This document shows positions 1 to 9,806 of a stretch of DNA of 55,000 nucleotides, one piece after another (the first letter of the stretch is position 1; each line of letters starts with the position of its first letter). This stretch comes from Theodoxus fluviatilis (taxonomy: Eukaryota > Mollusca > Gastropoda > Cycloneritida > Neritidae). The stretch spans positions 1-55,000 of the forward strand of contig JAWQFJ010000635.1 of NCBI GenBank assembly GCA_034096865.1. The letters run 5' to 3'. Under the pieces are notes generated by a model. The model did no database searches, was not told the origin of the DNA, and saw nothing but the letters and a program-made list of their open reading frames with translations. The position numbers and the translations under genes are program-made.

Positions 1-145
1 CTTGTTATAAGATTGGGTTTTAGGAAAGAGGTGTATAAGGGCCCATATGTAATGTAACCACTTTTTTTTCCTTTTCTACTTCTGTTACAGGAATGTATAT
101 GTTAATCTAAAATACTTGTATTTTACCTGGGACCTGTTTTATCTC

Positions 146-727
146 ATTTTTGACTCATATGCGAAGCAAAAGTGAGTCTATGTACTCACCCGTTTCATCC
201 GTCCGGGCATCCGGGCATCCATTTAAAACTTTAACGTTGGATTTTTCTTGGAGACTATTAAGTTTATCAACACCCAATTTGGCATGATGGTGTATGATGA
301 CAAGGCGTCAAAAAACATACACAGTGACTTGACCTTGCTTCAAGGTCAAGGTCGCAGGGGCCATAATGTTGTCTAAAAACAGCCATTTTTCACATTTTCT
401 CAATTTTCTCTAAAGTTTTTTAGATTGGATACCTCACCTGTGTATGGTATATAGGGCAAAGTAATCCCTATCTTTTGACACCAGTTTGGTTGACCTTGCT
501 TCAAGGTCATAGGAGCTCTTCAAAGTTGGATTGTATACATATTTTGAAGTGACCTTGACCCTGAACTATGGAAGATAACTGTTTCAAACTTAATAATTAT
601 GTGGGGCACATGTTATACTTTATTCATGAGACACATTTGGCCACATATCATCAAGGTCAAGGTCATTTTGACCCTTATGAAATGTGACCAGAATGGGGTA
701 GTGAACCACTAAAAGTGACCATATCTA
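146..727 (-). mobile_element. AGGTCA-rich dispersed repeat, copy 1 (truncated)
   Basis: On the minus strand this is the 3' two-thirds of a repeat seen four more times in the window (near 9807, 15588, 20088 and 24040). It begins with the family's end motif (TTTGACTCA..GCGAAGCAAAAGTGAGTC as read on the plus strand) and runs through the GACCTTGCTTCAAGGTCAAG block to the segment AATGGGGTAGTGAACCACT, where it breaks off. I see no coding capacity. The break lies 54 bases left of the LTR element's target duplication, so the truncation was not caused by that insertion. Confidence 0.8.
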
Positions 728-780
728 GCAGTCTCCACAAACACCTTAAACTTTCTACAAAGGAGATGAGAGAGGAATGA

Positions 781-785
781 GTGAC
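781..785. repeat. Target-site duplication GTGAC, left copy
   Basis: The five bases GTGAC directly precede the LTR that starts TGTTACG. The same five bases directly follow the other LTR at 7129-7133. A 5-bp duplication is normal for Ty3/gypsy integration. Confidence 0.9.
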
Positions 786-1586
786 TGTTACGTGCTATAC
801 AGCCGGCCACAATCTATCGATGGATTGGCGTGCAGGTATGTTGTTGCTAGCACTTTAGGCTATAACACGGATTCTTTTGAATCTCTTGGTGCTCGTCTGT
901 CGTTCTACAGTCAATCACAGAAACGACAAGCTTGCGTAGTAGAGGAAAACGTAGCAACTTTATTTTCCTCACAAAGGAACGTAGAATCACTCACTCAAAC
1001 AACAGGATCTCTGAAACTCTCTCAGTTCTTGATACACAGCCCGAAGATCAAAGCTCTAACGCTCAAAAGTCTGTCCATTCATTTTCGAAGGCAACTCCTC
1101 GCTAGCGTCTCCATTAAGCTGCACGACATCGCCATCTTGAATGTGATTCGACCGAGCCTGTATCTTTGCTATCATCTTCCAACAGAATGCAGATAACATG
1201 CGGGGTGGTACTCACTGTAGCACTTGAACACGCCTGCATCAGACAGCGTGAACTGTGTTGGCAAAGTTCGTGAGAATGTTAGCTGTAGGATTCGATAGGC
1301 CTCAGCCCTCCTTCACTACGACCGCTCATCGCGCCAGATCTCTCCGTCTCCCCCCCTCGCGCATGCGTATTTCGCCATCTCCTACTTCCGTCATGTTCTA
1401 GTGCATACGTCACGCTTCTCGAAGAATCTACTGAGGTCTACGTACGGACAAAAAGTGGTAGAATCAATTTCCAATTCTTTATAAAGGAACCTTTAACAAA
1501 TAACCAGAAAATAATATTCACCGATATTTCCTCTCAATCATACTAAACTTAGGTCTAAACTCAAACGATGACTGTTGTTCACAACA
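786..1586 (-). repeat. 3' LTR of the Gmr1-like element (801 bp)
   Basis: Nearly identical to 6330-7128. It begins TGTTACGTGC and ends TTCACAACA on the plus strand, giving the TG..CA termini of LTRs. Read on the coding strand it holds a TATA-like CCTTTATAAAG about 90 bases from its outer edge. Open frames inside it repeat exactly in the other LTR and have no recognisable product. Confidence 0.93.
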
Positions 1587-1600
1587 TCACCCCCCACTTA
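1587..1600 (-). other. Polypurine tract
   Basis: The coding strand reads TAAGTGGGGGGTGA immediately before the 3' LTR. This is the expected position and composition for the plus-strand primer of reverse transcription. Confidence 0.75.
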
Positions 1601-1674
1601 AGAAGAAATTTCCCTGGACATTTCTTCTAACAAAAATACTTGTAAACTCATATTTACACATAGTTTCAGGACTT

Positions 1675-4600
1675 CTACTCGGCGGTTCTGCTGAGATAAT
1701 CAGCCCCAATGTTGTCCAGTCCTTTGACAGATTCCACCCGCATGTCAAAGTTTTGCAAGTACATCGCCCATCTCATGACACGACTGTTCGTGAACTTGGC
1801 AGAGTTCATGAATGTCAATGGTCGATGGTCCGTCTGCAGCACGAACTTGACACCTTGCAAGTAAGCCTCAAACTTGCGGATTCCCCAGATGATGCCCAGG
1901 CACTCCTTCTCGATGGTTGAGTACCTCTTCTCTGCGCTGGTTAATTTCTTGCTGGCATAGCTGACAGGAAACAGCTTTCCTTCCCGCTCTTGCATAAGGA
2001 CGGCGCCAATCCCTTCGTCTGATGCGTCAGTTCTCAAGACGAACAGCTTGGCTATATCTGGAAGTTGCAGAATCGGTTCTTTCGTCAGAAGGTCGCGGAC
2101 TGCCTGGTAGGCTTTCTCTTGGGCTGGTCCCCAGGGTACTTGGTTCGGACATCCCTTCTTCAGCAGATCAGTGAGTGGAGCTGTGATGGCAGCAAAGTTG
2201 GGTATGTACTCCCTATAGTAACCAGCTAGACCCATGAAAGATCTGACCTTCTTCTTGGTAGTAGGACGTGGAGCATTCTGGATCTTGGTGATGTTTGCTT
2301 CCAGGAGCCCCTTCTGACCGTTCTTGAGGGAGTGACCAATGAAGTCCACATTGTCGGTCCCCAGGATGCACTTGCTGGCTCTCACAGTCAGGTCTGCTTT
2401 TGTGAGGCGGGTGAACAGCTCTCTCAAAGTCTTCATGTGTTCTTCCCATGTCTTTGTATGTATTAGGAGGTCATCCCAGTAGCAGATCACGTTGTCCATG
2501 CCTGCTAGCATCTTCCTGAGGCCTCGTTTTAGGGTTGCTCCGCTGTTCACCATTCCGAAAGGCATTTTGAGACACTCATAAGTCGCATCTGGCGTTACGA
2601 ATGCCGTCTTGGGTATGTCCTCGGCTCTCATGGGCACTTGCCAATACCCCTTGCTCAAATCGACTTTTGAGAAGAACTTGCTCCCCGCTAGACGTCGGAA
2701 CAAATCTTCAGCTGTGGGCATGGGCTCGGGATCAAACACAGTGATCTTGTTGAGCTTCCTGTAGTCAATGCACACGCGGTTGCTACCATCAGGCTTCTTC
2801 ACAACCACTACAGGTGATGCATAGGGAGATGTGGACTCCCTGATGACTCCCATCTCCAACATTTCGTTGATGTCCTTTTTCAGTGACTCGCGCGCTTGGT
2901 AGGGTATTGGGTACGGACGCGAGCGTACCGGAACTGATGAGGTGAGGTTCACTTCATGTTCGATCAGGGAAGTAGACCCTGGAGCGACTCGAAACCCATG
3001 CTCGAACTCGCCAACGAGCTCGCTAAGCTCGGCACGTTGACTGGCTGACAGTTGTTCCCCCACTTTGACATCACGCGCACCTTCTTTGTGGCCAACATCT
3101 CCCAGATCAAGGACATCTTCGTCTTCGAAGGTATAGTCGTCCTCAGACACGACGGCTCCTCCGATAACTCCTTCTGGGTCCGGTGTCCTCTCCACATATA
3201 GCTTCAAAAGATTGGCGTGGTAGACCTTCGACTTCTGTCCCACCTTTACTCGATAGTCATTGAGTCCGACCACACTTTCCACGGTGTAAGGACCTTTCCA
3301 CTGCATAAGTAGCTTGTTGTGGTCAGTGGGCAAGAGGACCAACACCTTGTTTCCTGGTCGAAACTTTCGCACCACAGCGTTCCTGTCATAGTAGTGCTTT
3401 CCGCTGGTTTGAGCTTTCTCCAGGTTCTCTTGGGCGATCTGTAGAGTGTTCTCCAACTTTTCTCTAAGATCCACCACGTACTGGTAACTGGTTTTCACCT
3501 CCGGAGTTTCAATCTCTTTTGTCCACAACTCTTTAAGGATGTGCATTGGTCCCCTGACAGTCCTCCCATACAATAATTCGAACGGGGAGAAGCCTGTGGA
3601 CTCCTGCGGTACCTCCCGATAGGAGAAAAGCAAGGCGTTGATGAACCGATGCCACTGTCTGGGTTCGTCGCTGCAGATCTTCTTCAGAGAGGCCTTCAAT
3701 GTCCCATTAAACTTCTCCACCAGACCGTTGCACATTGGATGATAGGGAGTCGTCGTCAGATGCTTGATGCTCAGGAGACGGTTGACTTCCTCCATGCACT
3801 GCGAAACAAATTGCACCCCCAGGTCGGTAAGGATCTCCTCTGGCACTCCGACCCGGCTGAAGATGTCAACTAGGGCTTCAGCGACTGTCTCTGTGTCAAT
3901 CTTCTTCAAAGGTACAGCTTCTGGGTATCTTGTGGCGTAATCAATCAGTGTCAGTATCCATCGGTGTCCCTCTTCACTGGCTGGTTTTATCTCACCGATA
4001 AGGTCGATGGCTACTCTCTTGAATGGCTGATCAACCAACGGCATCTTTTGCATAGGGACTTTGGTTATTCTCCCTTTTGGCACAGTCTTTTGGCAAATGT
4101 CGCAGGACCGGCAAAATCTGGTTACATCTTGCTGCAAGCCTGGCCAGTAGAATGCCGCTTGAATCCTGTCCGACGTCTTCTTGATGCCCAGGTGACCCCC
4201 CATGATTGAGTTGTGAGCCACCTCCATTACATGCTTTCTGAGTGGCGTGGGCACAATGACTTGCCGCAGAGGCTTGCCACCACTAACGTCAGGATGTTGA
4301 AAAACTCTGTAGAGAATCTTGTTTCTTTCTTCAAAGTGAACGACGCCTTTCCCTCTGGTGACCTTGTCCGTCCGGTTCCGATATTTCGATAGACCGGAAT
4401 CTTCTTTCTGCATCTGGATCAGCTCCTCCTTGTTGACACTGACGTTCTTTGATAGGCTGCTCACTCTCAACGGCTTGGTTGCTTGCTTGTCTCGTTTGGC
4501 TTGTGCCCTGGTGGTTACAGCACCAACACAATGTTCCAGTTCAGGAGTGGATACCTCTTTGAACGGAAGAGGATCGTCTCTTGGCTGTTGTATCCGGCTT

Positions 4601-6102
4601 TCTGGTTTCCATTCAGGATCAGGATCGTTCGGCGACCGTGCTCCCTCGATATTTCCAATCATGACGTCATACATCGGCCTCTTCAAACAAACCGCCTCAA
4701 CTTCACCCTTGAAGTATGGACTGTCAACAGACACCTTGGCTGTTGGCGCTCGCACGCATGTACAGTCTGCCATGAGTGTCAGTCTGAATTCTCCAGTTAG
4801 TTGGTCTTTGGTTACCAAATCTTCTTTGATGATGACGCCGCTGCAACCAGAATCTCTCAAGACGCTCACTTCATGCCCGTTGATCATCCCTTCGGCCACT
4901 GGCATGTTTGACGCGTTGACAGCCCCGTTGGCGACGACGGGGATGCTCTTGCCATTTGCGAGGAATATTTGGCCGTCCCTCACACATTCTTTGACGTCCT
5001 CTACTGAAACTGAAGTCACTGGTTTCGCACGGGGCAAAATGACACTTCCCGCGCAATTCTGTCGATTGGTAGGGTTGCGTGATTTTGGACTCTCTTTTTG
5101 CTCTGCAATGGACTCGTCTCTCAGCCTCTTTTTACATTGAGCAATTCGATGACCTACTTTCTTGCAGTAGAAACAGCCTTTCTGGTTTGGTGTGTCCGCT
5201 CCGTTCGGTGTATCGCCTATGCTTTGGATCTCGGTCTTCGGGGATTTCTGTCTTTGCTGTTGCTTTGGTGGAGCCATTGTCTTTCCATGTGCGGTCAAAT
5301 ATCGCTCTGCACACTTGGCAAGGTTCGACAGGGACTGAGATTCTTGTTCTTCCAAGTGGACTGCCAGATCTTTTTGGCATGCAGCCACGAACTGTTCTTT
5401 GACTATCAAGTCTCGCAGGTGATCATAGTCCTTTGTCAGTCCTGACAGCTCTACCCATTTCTGTAGATACGTCTTCAGCCGTTCGATGAACTGCTCTGGT
5501 GTTTCCCCTGCCTCTGGTTTGCACTCCCGGAAACGTTGTCTGTATCCCTTCTCTGTATAGTTGTAGTGACGAAGCAATGCATCTTTCAGCTTGTCGTAGT
5601 CCTTGGCGTCTTCTTCAGACATCCTGTTGTAGACATCGAGGGCACTCCCGGAGAGGAGAGCACTCAGTTTGATGGCCCATCCATCTTTCTGCCAATTCGC
5701 ATTCTCAGCATACCTCTCAAATCTGCCAAGGTAGCTGTCGATCTTGTCCTTATCCTCTAAAAAGGACGGGATCTTTGGAGCCTTGTGTGATTCTCTTTGA
5801 ACTGCACCCTCTCTTCTTGCACCATGCTGAATTCGCGCTAGTTCAAGTTCATGTTGACGTGGACGTTCTCTTTCTTGAGCTTCAAGTTCTCGTATACGTC
5901 CTCTTTCTTGCGCTTCTCTGGCACGTTCTTGTTCTCGAGCTTCTCTGTCACGTTCTTTTTCTTGAGTTTCGAGTTCAAGTTTTCGCATCTTCAGTTTCAT
6001 CTCTTGTTCCTGTTGTTGTTCTCGTTCCCGAGATTTCACGTACTCGGTCAGCTGTTTACCCTTCAGTCCGATGTCAACTCCAGCCTGCCAGAAATCCGCC
6101 AT
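1675..6102 (-). CDS. Gag-Pol polyprotein, Gmr1-like (PR-IN-RT-RH order)
   Basis: One uninterrupted frame of 1475 codons from the first ATG (context CAGGATGGCG); the frame is open 18 codons further upstream but without an ATG. Residues about 22-97 are a Glu/Arg/Gln-rich coiled coil and 109-275 a gag core resembling SCAN/retrotransposon gag. A CCHC zinc knuckle (C-x2-C-x4-H-x4-C) lies at 310-323 and the aspartic protease DSG at 417-419. Integrase follows: an HHCC zinc region near 624-670, then D700, D760 and E796 with 35 residues between the last two, and a GPY/F module (WKGPY) near 935. Reverse transcriptase spans about 1077-1250 with YWDD at 1208-1211. RNase H carries D1359, E1400 and D1425 and reaches the stop. 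All catalytic residues I looked for are present. TDLG replaces the commoner TDRG or TDQG in integrase. Gag and Pol share one frame, so no frameshift is needed to express Pol. Confidence 0.93.
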   Translation of the reverse strand: MADFWQAGVDIGLKGKQLTEYVKSREREQQQEQEMKLKMRKLELETQEKERDREAREQERAREAQERGRIRELEAQERERPRQHELELARIQHGARREGAVQRESHKAPKIPSFLEDKDKIDSYLGRFERYAENANWQKDGWAIKLSALLSGSALDVYNRMSEEDAKDYDKLKDALLRHYNYTEKGYRQRFRECKPEAGETPEQFIERLKTYLQKWVELSGLTKDYDHLRDLIVKEQFVAACQKDLAVHLEEQESQSLSNLAKCAERYLTAHGKTMAPPKQQQRQKSPKTEIQSIGDTPNGADTPNQKGCFYCKKVGHRIAQCKKRLRDESIAEQKESPKSRNPTNRQNCAGSVILPRAKPVTSVSVEDVKECVRDGQIFLANGKSIPVVANGAVNASNMPVAEGMINGHEVSVLRDSGCSGVIIKEDLVTKDQLTGEFRLTLMADCTCVRAPTAKVSVDSPYFKGEVEAVCLKRPMYDVMIGNIEGARSPNDPDPEWKPESRIQQPRDDPLPFKEVSTPELEHCVGAVTTRAQAKRDKQATKPLRVSSLSKNVSVNKEELIQMQKEDSGLSKYRNRTDKVTRGKGVVHFEERNKILYRVFQHPDVSGGKPLRQVIVPTPLRKHVMEVAHNSIMGGHLGIKKTSDRIQAAFYWPGLQQDVTRFCRSCDICQKTVPKGRITKVPMQKMPLVDQPFKRVAIDLIGEIKPASEEGHRWILTLIDYATRYPEAVPLKKIDTETVAEALVDIFSRVGVPEEILTDLGVQFVSQCMEEVNRLLSIKHLTTTPYHPMCNGLVEKFNGTLKASLKKICSDEPRQWHRFINALLFSYREVPQESTGFSPFELLYGRTVRGPMHILKELWTKEIETPEVKTSYQYVVDLREKLENTLQIAQENLEKAQTSGKHYYDRNAVVRKFRPGNKVLVLLPTDHNKLLMQWKGPYTVESVVGLNDYRVKVGQKSKVYHANLLKLYVERTPDPEGVIGGAVVSEDDYTFEDEDVLDLGDVGHKEGARDVKVGEQLSASQRAELSELVGEFEHGFRVAPGSTSLIEHEVNLTSSVPVRSRPYPIPYQARESLKKDINEMLEMGVIRESTSPYASPVVVVKKPDGSNRVCIDYRKLNKITVFDPEPMPTAEDLFRRLAGSKFFSKVDLSKGYWQVPMRAEDIPKTAFVTPDATYECLKMPFGMVNSGATLKRGLRKMLAGMDNVICYWDDLLIHTKTWEEHMKTLRELFTRLTKADLTVRASKCILGTDNVDFIGHSLKNGQKGLLEANITKIQNAPRPTTKKKVRSFMGLAGYYREYIPNFAAITAPLTDLLKKGCPNQVPWGPAQEKAYQAVRDLLTKEPILQLPDIAKLFVLRTDASDEGIGAVLMQEREGKLFPVSYASKKLTSAEKRYSTIEKECLGIIWGIRKFEAYLQGVKFVLQTDHRPLTFMNSAKFTNSRVMRWAMYLQNFDMRVESVKGLDNIGADYLSRTAE

Positions 6103-6310
6103 CCTGGATAATGATGCAGCTCTTGGAGTGTCGGCGACTTTGACTGACGACGGCAATAGCTTTACTACACTTTACCGTGGACTCCCTATACACAAGACCA
6201 CTGTCTTGAGTCCACACAGTAGGTGTCACGGTCTCGACGAAAATGACGTTACTGGCCTCGTTCGGCAATGTCGAATCTTGACTAGTCGACTCTTGACGAA
6301 GCTGTAGAGA

Positions 6311-6328
6311 TCCTCGGCTTGGCCCCCA
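6311..6328 (-). other. Primer-binding site (candidate)
   Basis: One base inside the 5' LTR the coding strand reads TGGGGGCCAAGCCGAGGA. The leading TGG fits pairing with a tRNA 3' CCA end. I cannot name the tRNA. Confidence 0.5.
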
Positions 6329-6329
6329 G

Positions 6330-7128
6330 TGTTACGTGCTATACAGCCGGCCACAATCTATCGATGGATTGGCGTGCAGGTATGTTGTTGCTAGCACTTT
6401 AGGCTATAACACGGATTCTTTTGAATCTCTTGGTGCTCGTCTGTCGTTCTACAGTCAATCACAGAAACGACAAGCTTGCGTAGTAGAGGAAAACGTAGCA
6501 ACTTTATTTTCCTCACAAAGGAACGTAGAATCACTCACTCAAACAACAGGATCTCTGAAACTCTCTCAGTTCTTGATACACAGCCCGAAGATCAAAGCTC
6601 TAACGCTCAAAAGTCTGTCCATTCATTTTCGAAGGCAACTCCTCGCTAGCGTCTCCATTAAGCTGCACGACATCGCCATCTTGAATGTGATTCGACCGAG
6701 CCTGTATCTTTGCTATCATCTTCCAACAGAATGCAGATAACATGCGGGGTGGTACTCACTGTAGCACTTGAACACGCCTGCATCAGACAGCGTGAACTGT
6801 GTTGGCAAAGTTCGTGAGAATGTTAGCTGTAGGATTCGATAGGCCTCAGCCCTCCTTCACTTCGACGGCTCCTCGCGCCCGATCTCTCCGTCTCCCTCGC
6901 TCGCGCATGCGTCTCGCCATCTCCTACTTCCGTCATGTTCTAGTGCATACGTCACGCTTCTCGAAGAATCTACTGAGGTCTACGTACGGACAAAAAGTGG
7001 TAGAATCAATTTCCAATTCTTTATAAAGGAACCTTTAACAAATAACCAGAAAATAATATTCACCGATATTTCCTCTCAATCATACTAAACTTAGGTCTAA
7101 ACTCAAACGATGACTGTTGTTCACAACA
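6330..7128 (-). repeat. 5' LTR of the Gmr1-like element (799 bp)
   Basis: Direct repeat of 786-1586 and the promoter-bearing LTR for the minus-strand polyprotein. By eye the two LTRs are identical except for about seven substitutions and a 2-bp length difference, all falling between 6859 and 6915 here (1317-1375 in the other copy). Confidence 0.93.
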
Positions 7129-7133
7129 GTGAC
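7129..7133. repeat. Target-site duplication GTGAC, right copy
   Basis: Matches 781-785 exactly and fixes the right edge of the LTR element. Confidence 0.9.
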
Positions 7134-7480
7134 TGACTAGAATTTGATGACTGAATGTAAATTAGCTTATTTACATGTTTTTGCTGAATTGACGGTGGCT
7201 CTGCAAAGATCAGAACTGATGCAGGATTCACATTTTTTCTTACCTACAATGCTACATGTAAACTTTAGCACTTAGATGAATTTTTTTCAAATGTAATAAT
7301 TTGTGTTACTCCAGTTCAACGTCCATTAATTAAACGTGTAACAAATGTCAAAACCCATTTTGTTGTGATTTTGCTTTGTTCATCTGCTGCCTCTCTATGC
7401 ATACACTTGCATGCTAGCTAAAAATGATATGAAAAGATGCATGCTTGCCAAAGTTGCCATAGAAAAGGGCAGGAAATATT
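7134..7480. other. Non-coding interval
   Basis: AT-rich sequence with no convincing exon, RNA gene or repeat that I can recognise. Confidence 0.5.
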
Positions 7481-7484
7481 GGCC

Positions 7485-7720
7485 CATCATGTGGGCCCAA
7501 GCGTTGCCACATCACGTTGGCACATTACGTTGGCTCAACGTTGGCCCATCACGTTGGCTCAGCGTTGGCTTAACGTTGGCTTAACGTTGGCTCATCACGT
7601 TGGCCCAACGTAATTCCATGGGTGCAACTTTACGTTGGGCCAACGTTGTCTCGCCAACGTTGGCCAACGGTAGGTGCATACGTTGGTACTACGTTGGCCC
7701 AACGTTTGCTTGCTATCTGG
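7485..7720. repeat. ACGTTGG/CCAACGT interspersed palindromic motif block
   Basis: The heptamer ACGTTGG or its complement CCAACGT occurs more than a dozen times in about 235 bases, often fused into AACGTTGGCCCAACGT-type palindromes. The links between motifs are short and variable (CATC, CTCA, CTTA), so this is not a strict tandem array. Confidence 0.8.
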
Positions 7721-8347
7721 GATTTTGTCTTGTTGACGTAAAAAAAAATCATTTTAGAAACAAAACGCTAAAATGTGGGGCATTAAGCCCCAGCGCATTT
7801 TGATTGACTCTCATAGGTTTTACCTTTCTCATTCAAGATTAATAAAGGGTCAGGAAGTTTTAACTGTCAGTGCTGAAATATCAAATTTATCATAATGCAC
7901 AAACTTCAATGACATTTTGATGGAAGAATTAAGAACATCAGCAAAAAAAAGCCACAGTTCCTCTTCAATTATATGGCAAAATTTCCCTCTAAAGCAGTAC
8001 ATAATCATGATAATGCAAGAAGTATAACACGAAACATCATGAAATTAATGCATGTGCACTTGCCTTGGTGGTTTAGGAAGGCACTGATGCAATTCTCGTG
8101 TTCCTTTGTTGATCACAAAGTGCACATCGAATTAAATGTGAGTGAGATCTTGAGATCTAAGAGGCAAAGTTTTTTTCGGACTTTCAACATAGCAGCAAAA
8201 GAGAGGTGTCAAAAAACTTGCACTGTGACTGTCAAAACCATAAGTCGTTCTCGAGAGAAGCTAACTTTGATTGGTTGAAACTCATTTTAGAAATAAAATA
8301 ACTAAAACTGAAATAATGTTAAATTTTTTTCATCAAAGTGGTCGCTA

Positions 8348-8760
8348 ATGCCCCTAATAGGTTATTTCTGTACATACACGCAAAACCACGACGGAGAGTT
8401 GTCCCTACAACTGCTACGAGGGTTCAAGAGCAACAACATCATCGAACGGCAGGCTATAAACAACACGCGAGGATTCGTCATTCCTCCCAGCACGACAGAC
8501 CAGTACAGGAACTCCTTCTTTGTCCGTACTGTGGGCATGGCTGAGTGGAACCAGCTGAGCGACACAGACTTTGCCAGCCAAACCAGCTCGGCCAGCCGGC
8601 GCAGCATCATCAGTGCCGTGTCAGGGCTGTCGCCCACCCACTGAACACTTTCACTGTCCAAAAAACAACAAAAACAAACAAATAAACAAAAGTTGCGACG
8701 ACAACCAGAAGTGGTTACTGCAACTTATATGATCCAGATCCAGAACCATATACGTACGCT
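8348..8760 (+). pseudogene. LINE 3'-end remnant (C-terminal RT tail plus 3' UTR)
   Basis: The frame 8348-8644 ends with a segment (YRNSFFVRTV..EWNQLS) resembling the last residues of many non-LTR retrotransposon ORF2 proteins, where SFFPRT..WN.LP is common. Upstream only AT-rich sequence without reverse transcriptase motifs is seen, so this is a 5'-truncated fragment or a decayed copy. An A-rich stretch (AAAAAACAACAAAAACAAAC) follows the stop. The clade cannot be assigned by eye. Confidence 0.5.
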
Positions 8761-9261
8761 CTATGAATCATGTCCCTTGAATTGATCAAAATTAATTGGG
8801 GCATAACATTTTCGACAAAATTGTCTACAGTTGAACCCGGGTTGCTTTTTTTCGTTGAAAAAGTTCCGGTGCCATTCCATATGACAAGCGAAAAACTGCT
8901 GTGATGTCTGTATTGTCAGTTATTTCGTCAATCGGCAACTTCTTCACCGTCTCTGGCGCCAGGATGCAGCTATGTTCTTCCACCTTGCCAGTTGATGATT
9001 GGCCATTTTTTTTAGCTGTAGGAGCTTCTCGCTCTCCCTCGACTAGCCATTAAGGGAGAATCTCGAGATTTTGGGCCTAACAAATATACCCCATCACACA
9101 GTGTGACTGGCCATTTTATACGACTGACATGCACCCGAGGTCATGATCCAGGTGTGGCCTCACTCTCCCACCCCTCCAAGTACAGACAGGGGCTCTTCCT
9201 CTCAAGACTACCAGTTGTCTTGCTTCTCTGAAAGTTTCTTGTTCTGGACACTTGTAACACA

Positions 9262-9333
9262 CTGCCAGAGCTTCTAGATATCCCCTCAGCAGCTGGAGCC
9301 CTGGCTGATGGGCGTTTGGGGCTGCTCCCATGG
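9262..9333. repeat. Short dispersed repeat, copy 1 (CAGCTGGA..CCTGGCTG core)
   Basis: GCCAGAGCTTCTAGATATCC followed by AGCAGCTGGAGCCCTGGCTG closely resembles 26827-26880 and 27600-27650. The core is about 45-55 bases. The parent element is not recognisable. Confidence 0.5.
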
Positions 9334-9390
9334 CAGGGTAATGCTTCATGTATAATAGAATTGTATTGAATGTAACATTTCATTTGTTAG

Positions 9391-9489
9391 GTCCTCATGA
9401 TTGCTCCAGCACCACTATCCACAGTACGTCTGCTGGTAGTGCAAGTACTCCCATCAGTGACTCAACACTTCCAAAGAGTAGCGATCTCT
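9391..9489 (+). CDS. Candidate orphan exon (Ser/Thr-rich)
   Basis: A 99-base segment preceded by a pyrimidine-rich tract ending TTTGTTAG and followed by a consensus donor, GTAAGT. Two of its three frames are open; one reads as a Ser/Thr-rich stretch (SSTTIHSTSAGSASTPISD). I find no partner exon nearby and no homology I can name. Splice-like borders alone occur by chance, so this is a weak call. Confidence 0.2.
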
Positions 9490-9806
9490 GTAAGTAACAG
9501 TGCAAGCTTTTATATCTGGACTTCTTACCTATTCATTGGTGCACAAAATGTGCACTCTTACTCCCTTGTCACCTAGCTTGACCCTCAGAGATACCTAGTT
9601 TCACTCCTGGGTGGGGAGAATACGTGTGAATAAAGCACCTTGCTGAAGGATGCAACTATGGGTTCTATGCAGCTTCAAACAGCACACCCACTAGCTGTGA
9701 GTGACTGCAGGTCAAGTGCAAAGCATCCAGTCACAGACCCCCCCAACACAGAACTCCTGCTCCTGCTTCAAAAGCAGCTGGCAGGATTGACTCGACACCA
9801 CTTAAA

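Larger units (their letters stand above)
786..7128 (-). mobile_element. Full-length Gmr1-like Ty3/gypsy LTR retrotransposon
   Basis: The element is 6343 bases long and bounded by two direct LTRs (786-1586 and 6330-7128) that start TGTT and end AACA, with a 5-bp target duplication outside. On its coding (minus) strand the order is 5' LTR, a primer-binding-site-like TGGGGGCC one base inside, one long open reading frame, a G-rich polypurine tract, and the 3' LTR. The frame is unbroken and the LTRs differ only in one short patch, which suggests a young, possibly still competent copy. Its pol domains run protease, integrase, reverse transcriptase, RNase H. That order is typical of Ty1/copia, but the reverse transcriptase and integrase are gypsy-like. 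This is the arrangement described for Gmr1 elements, first from Atlantic cod. Confidence 0.93.

Noticed and set aside
777..1196. Open frame of about 139 codons, repeated almost identically at 6336-6740
   Set aside because: It lies within the two LTRs, so the identity comes from LTR duplication. No recognisable protein.
4358..5140. Plus-strand open frame of 260 codons
   Set aside because: Antisense shadow of the gag-pol frame, with no family features.
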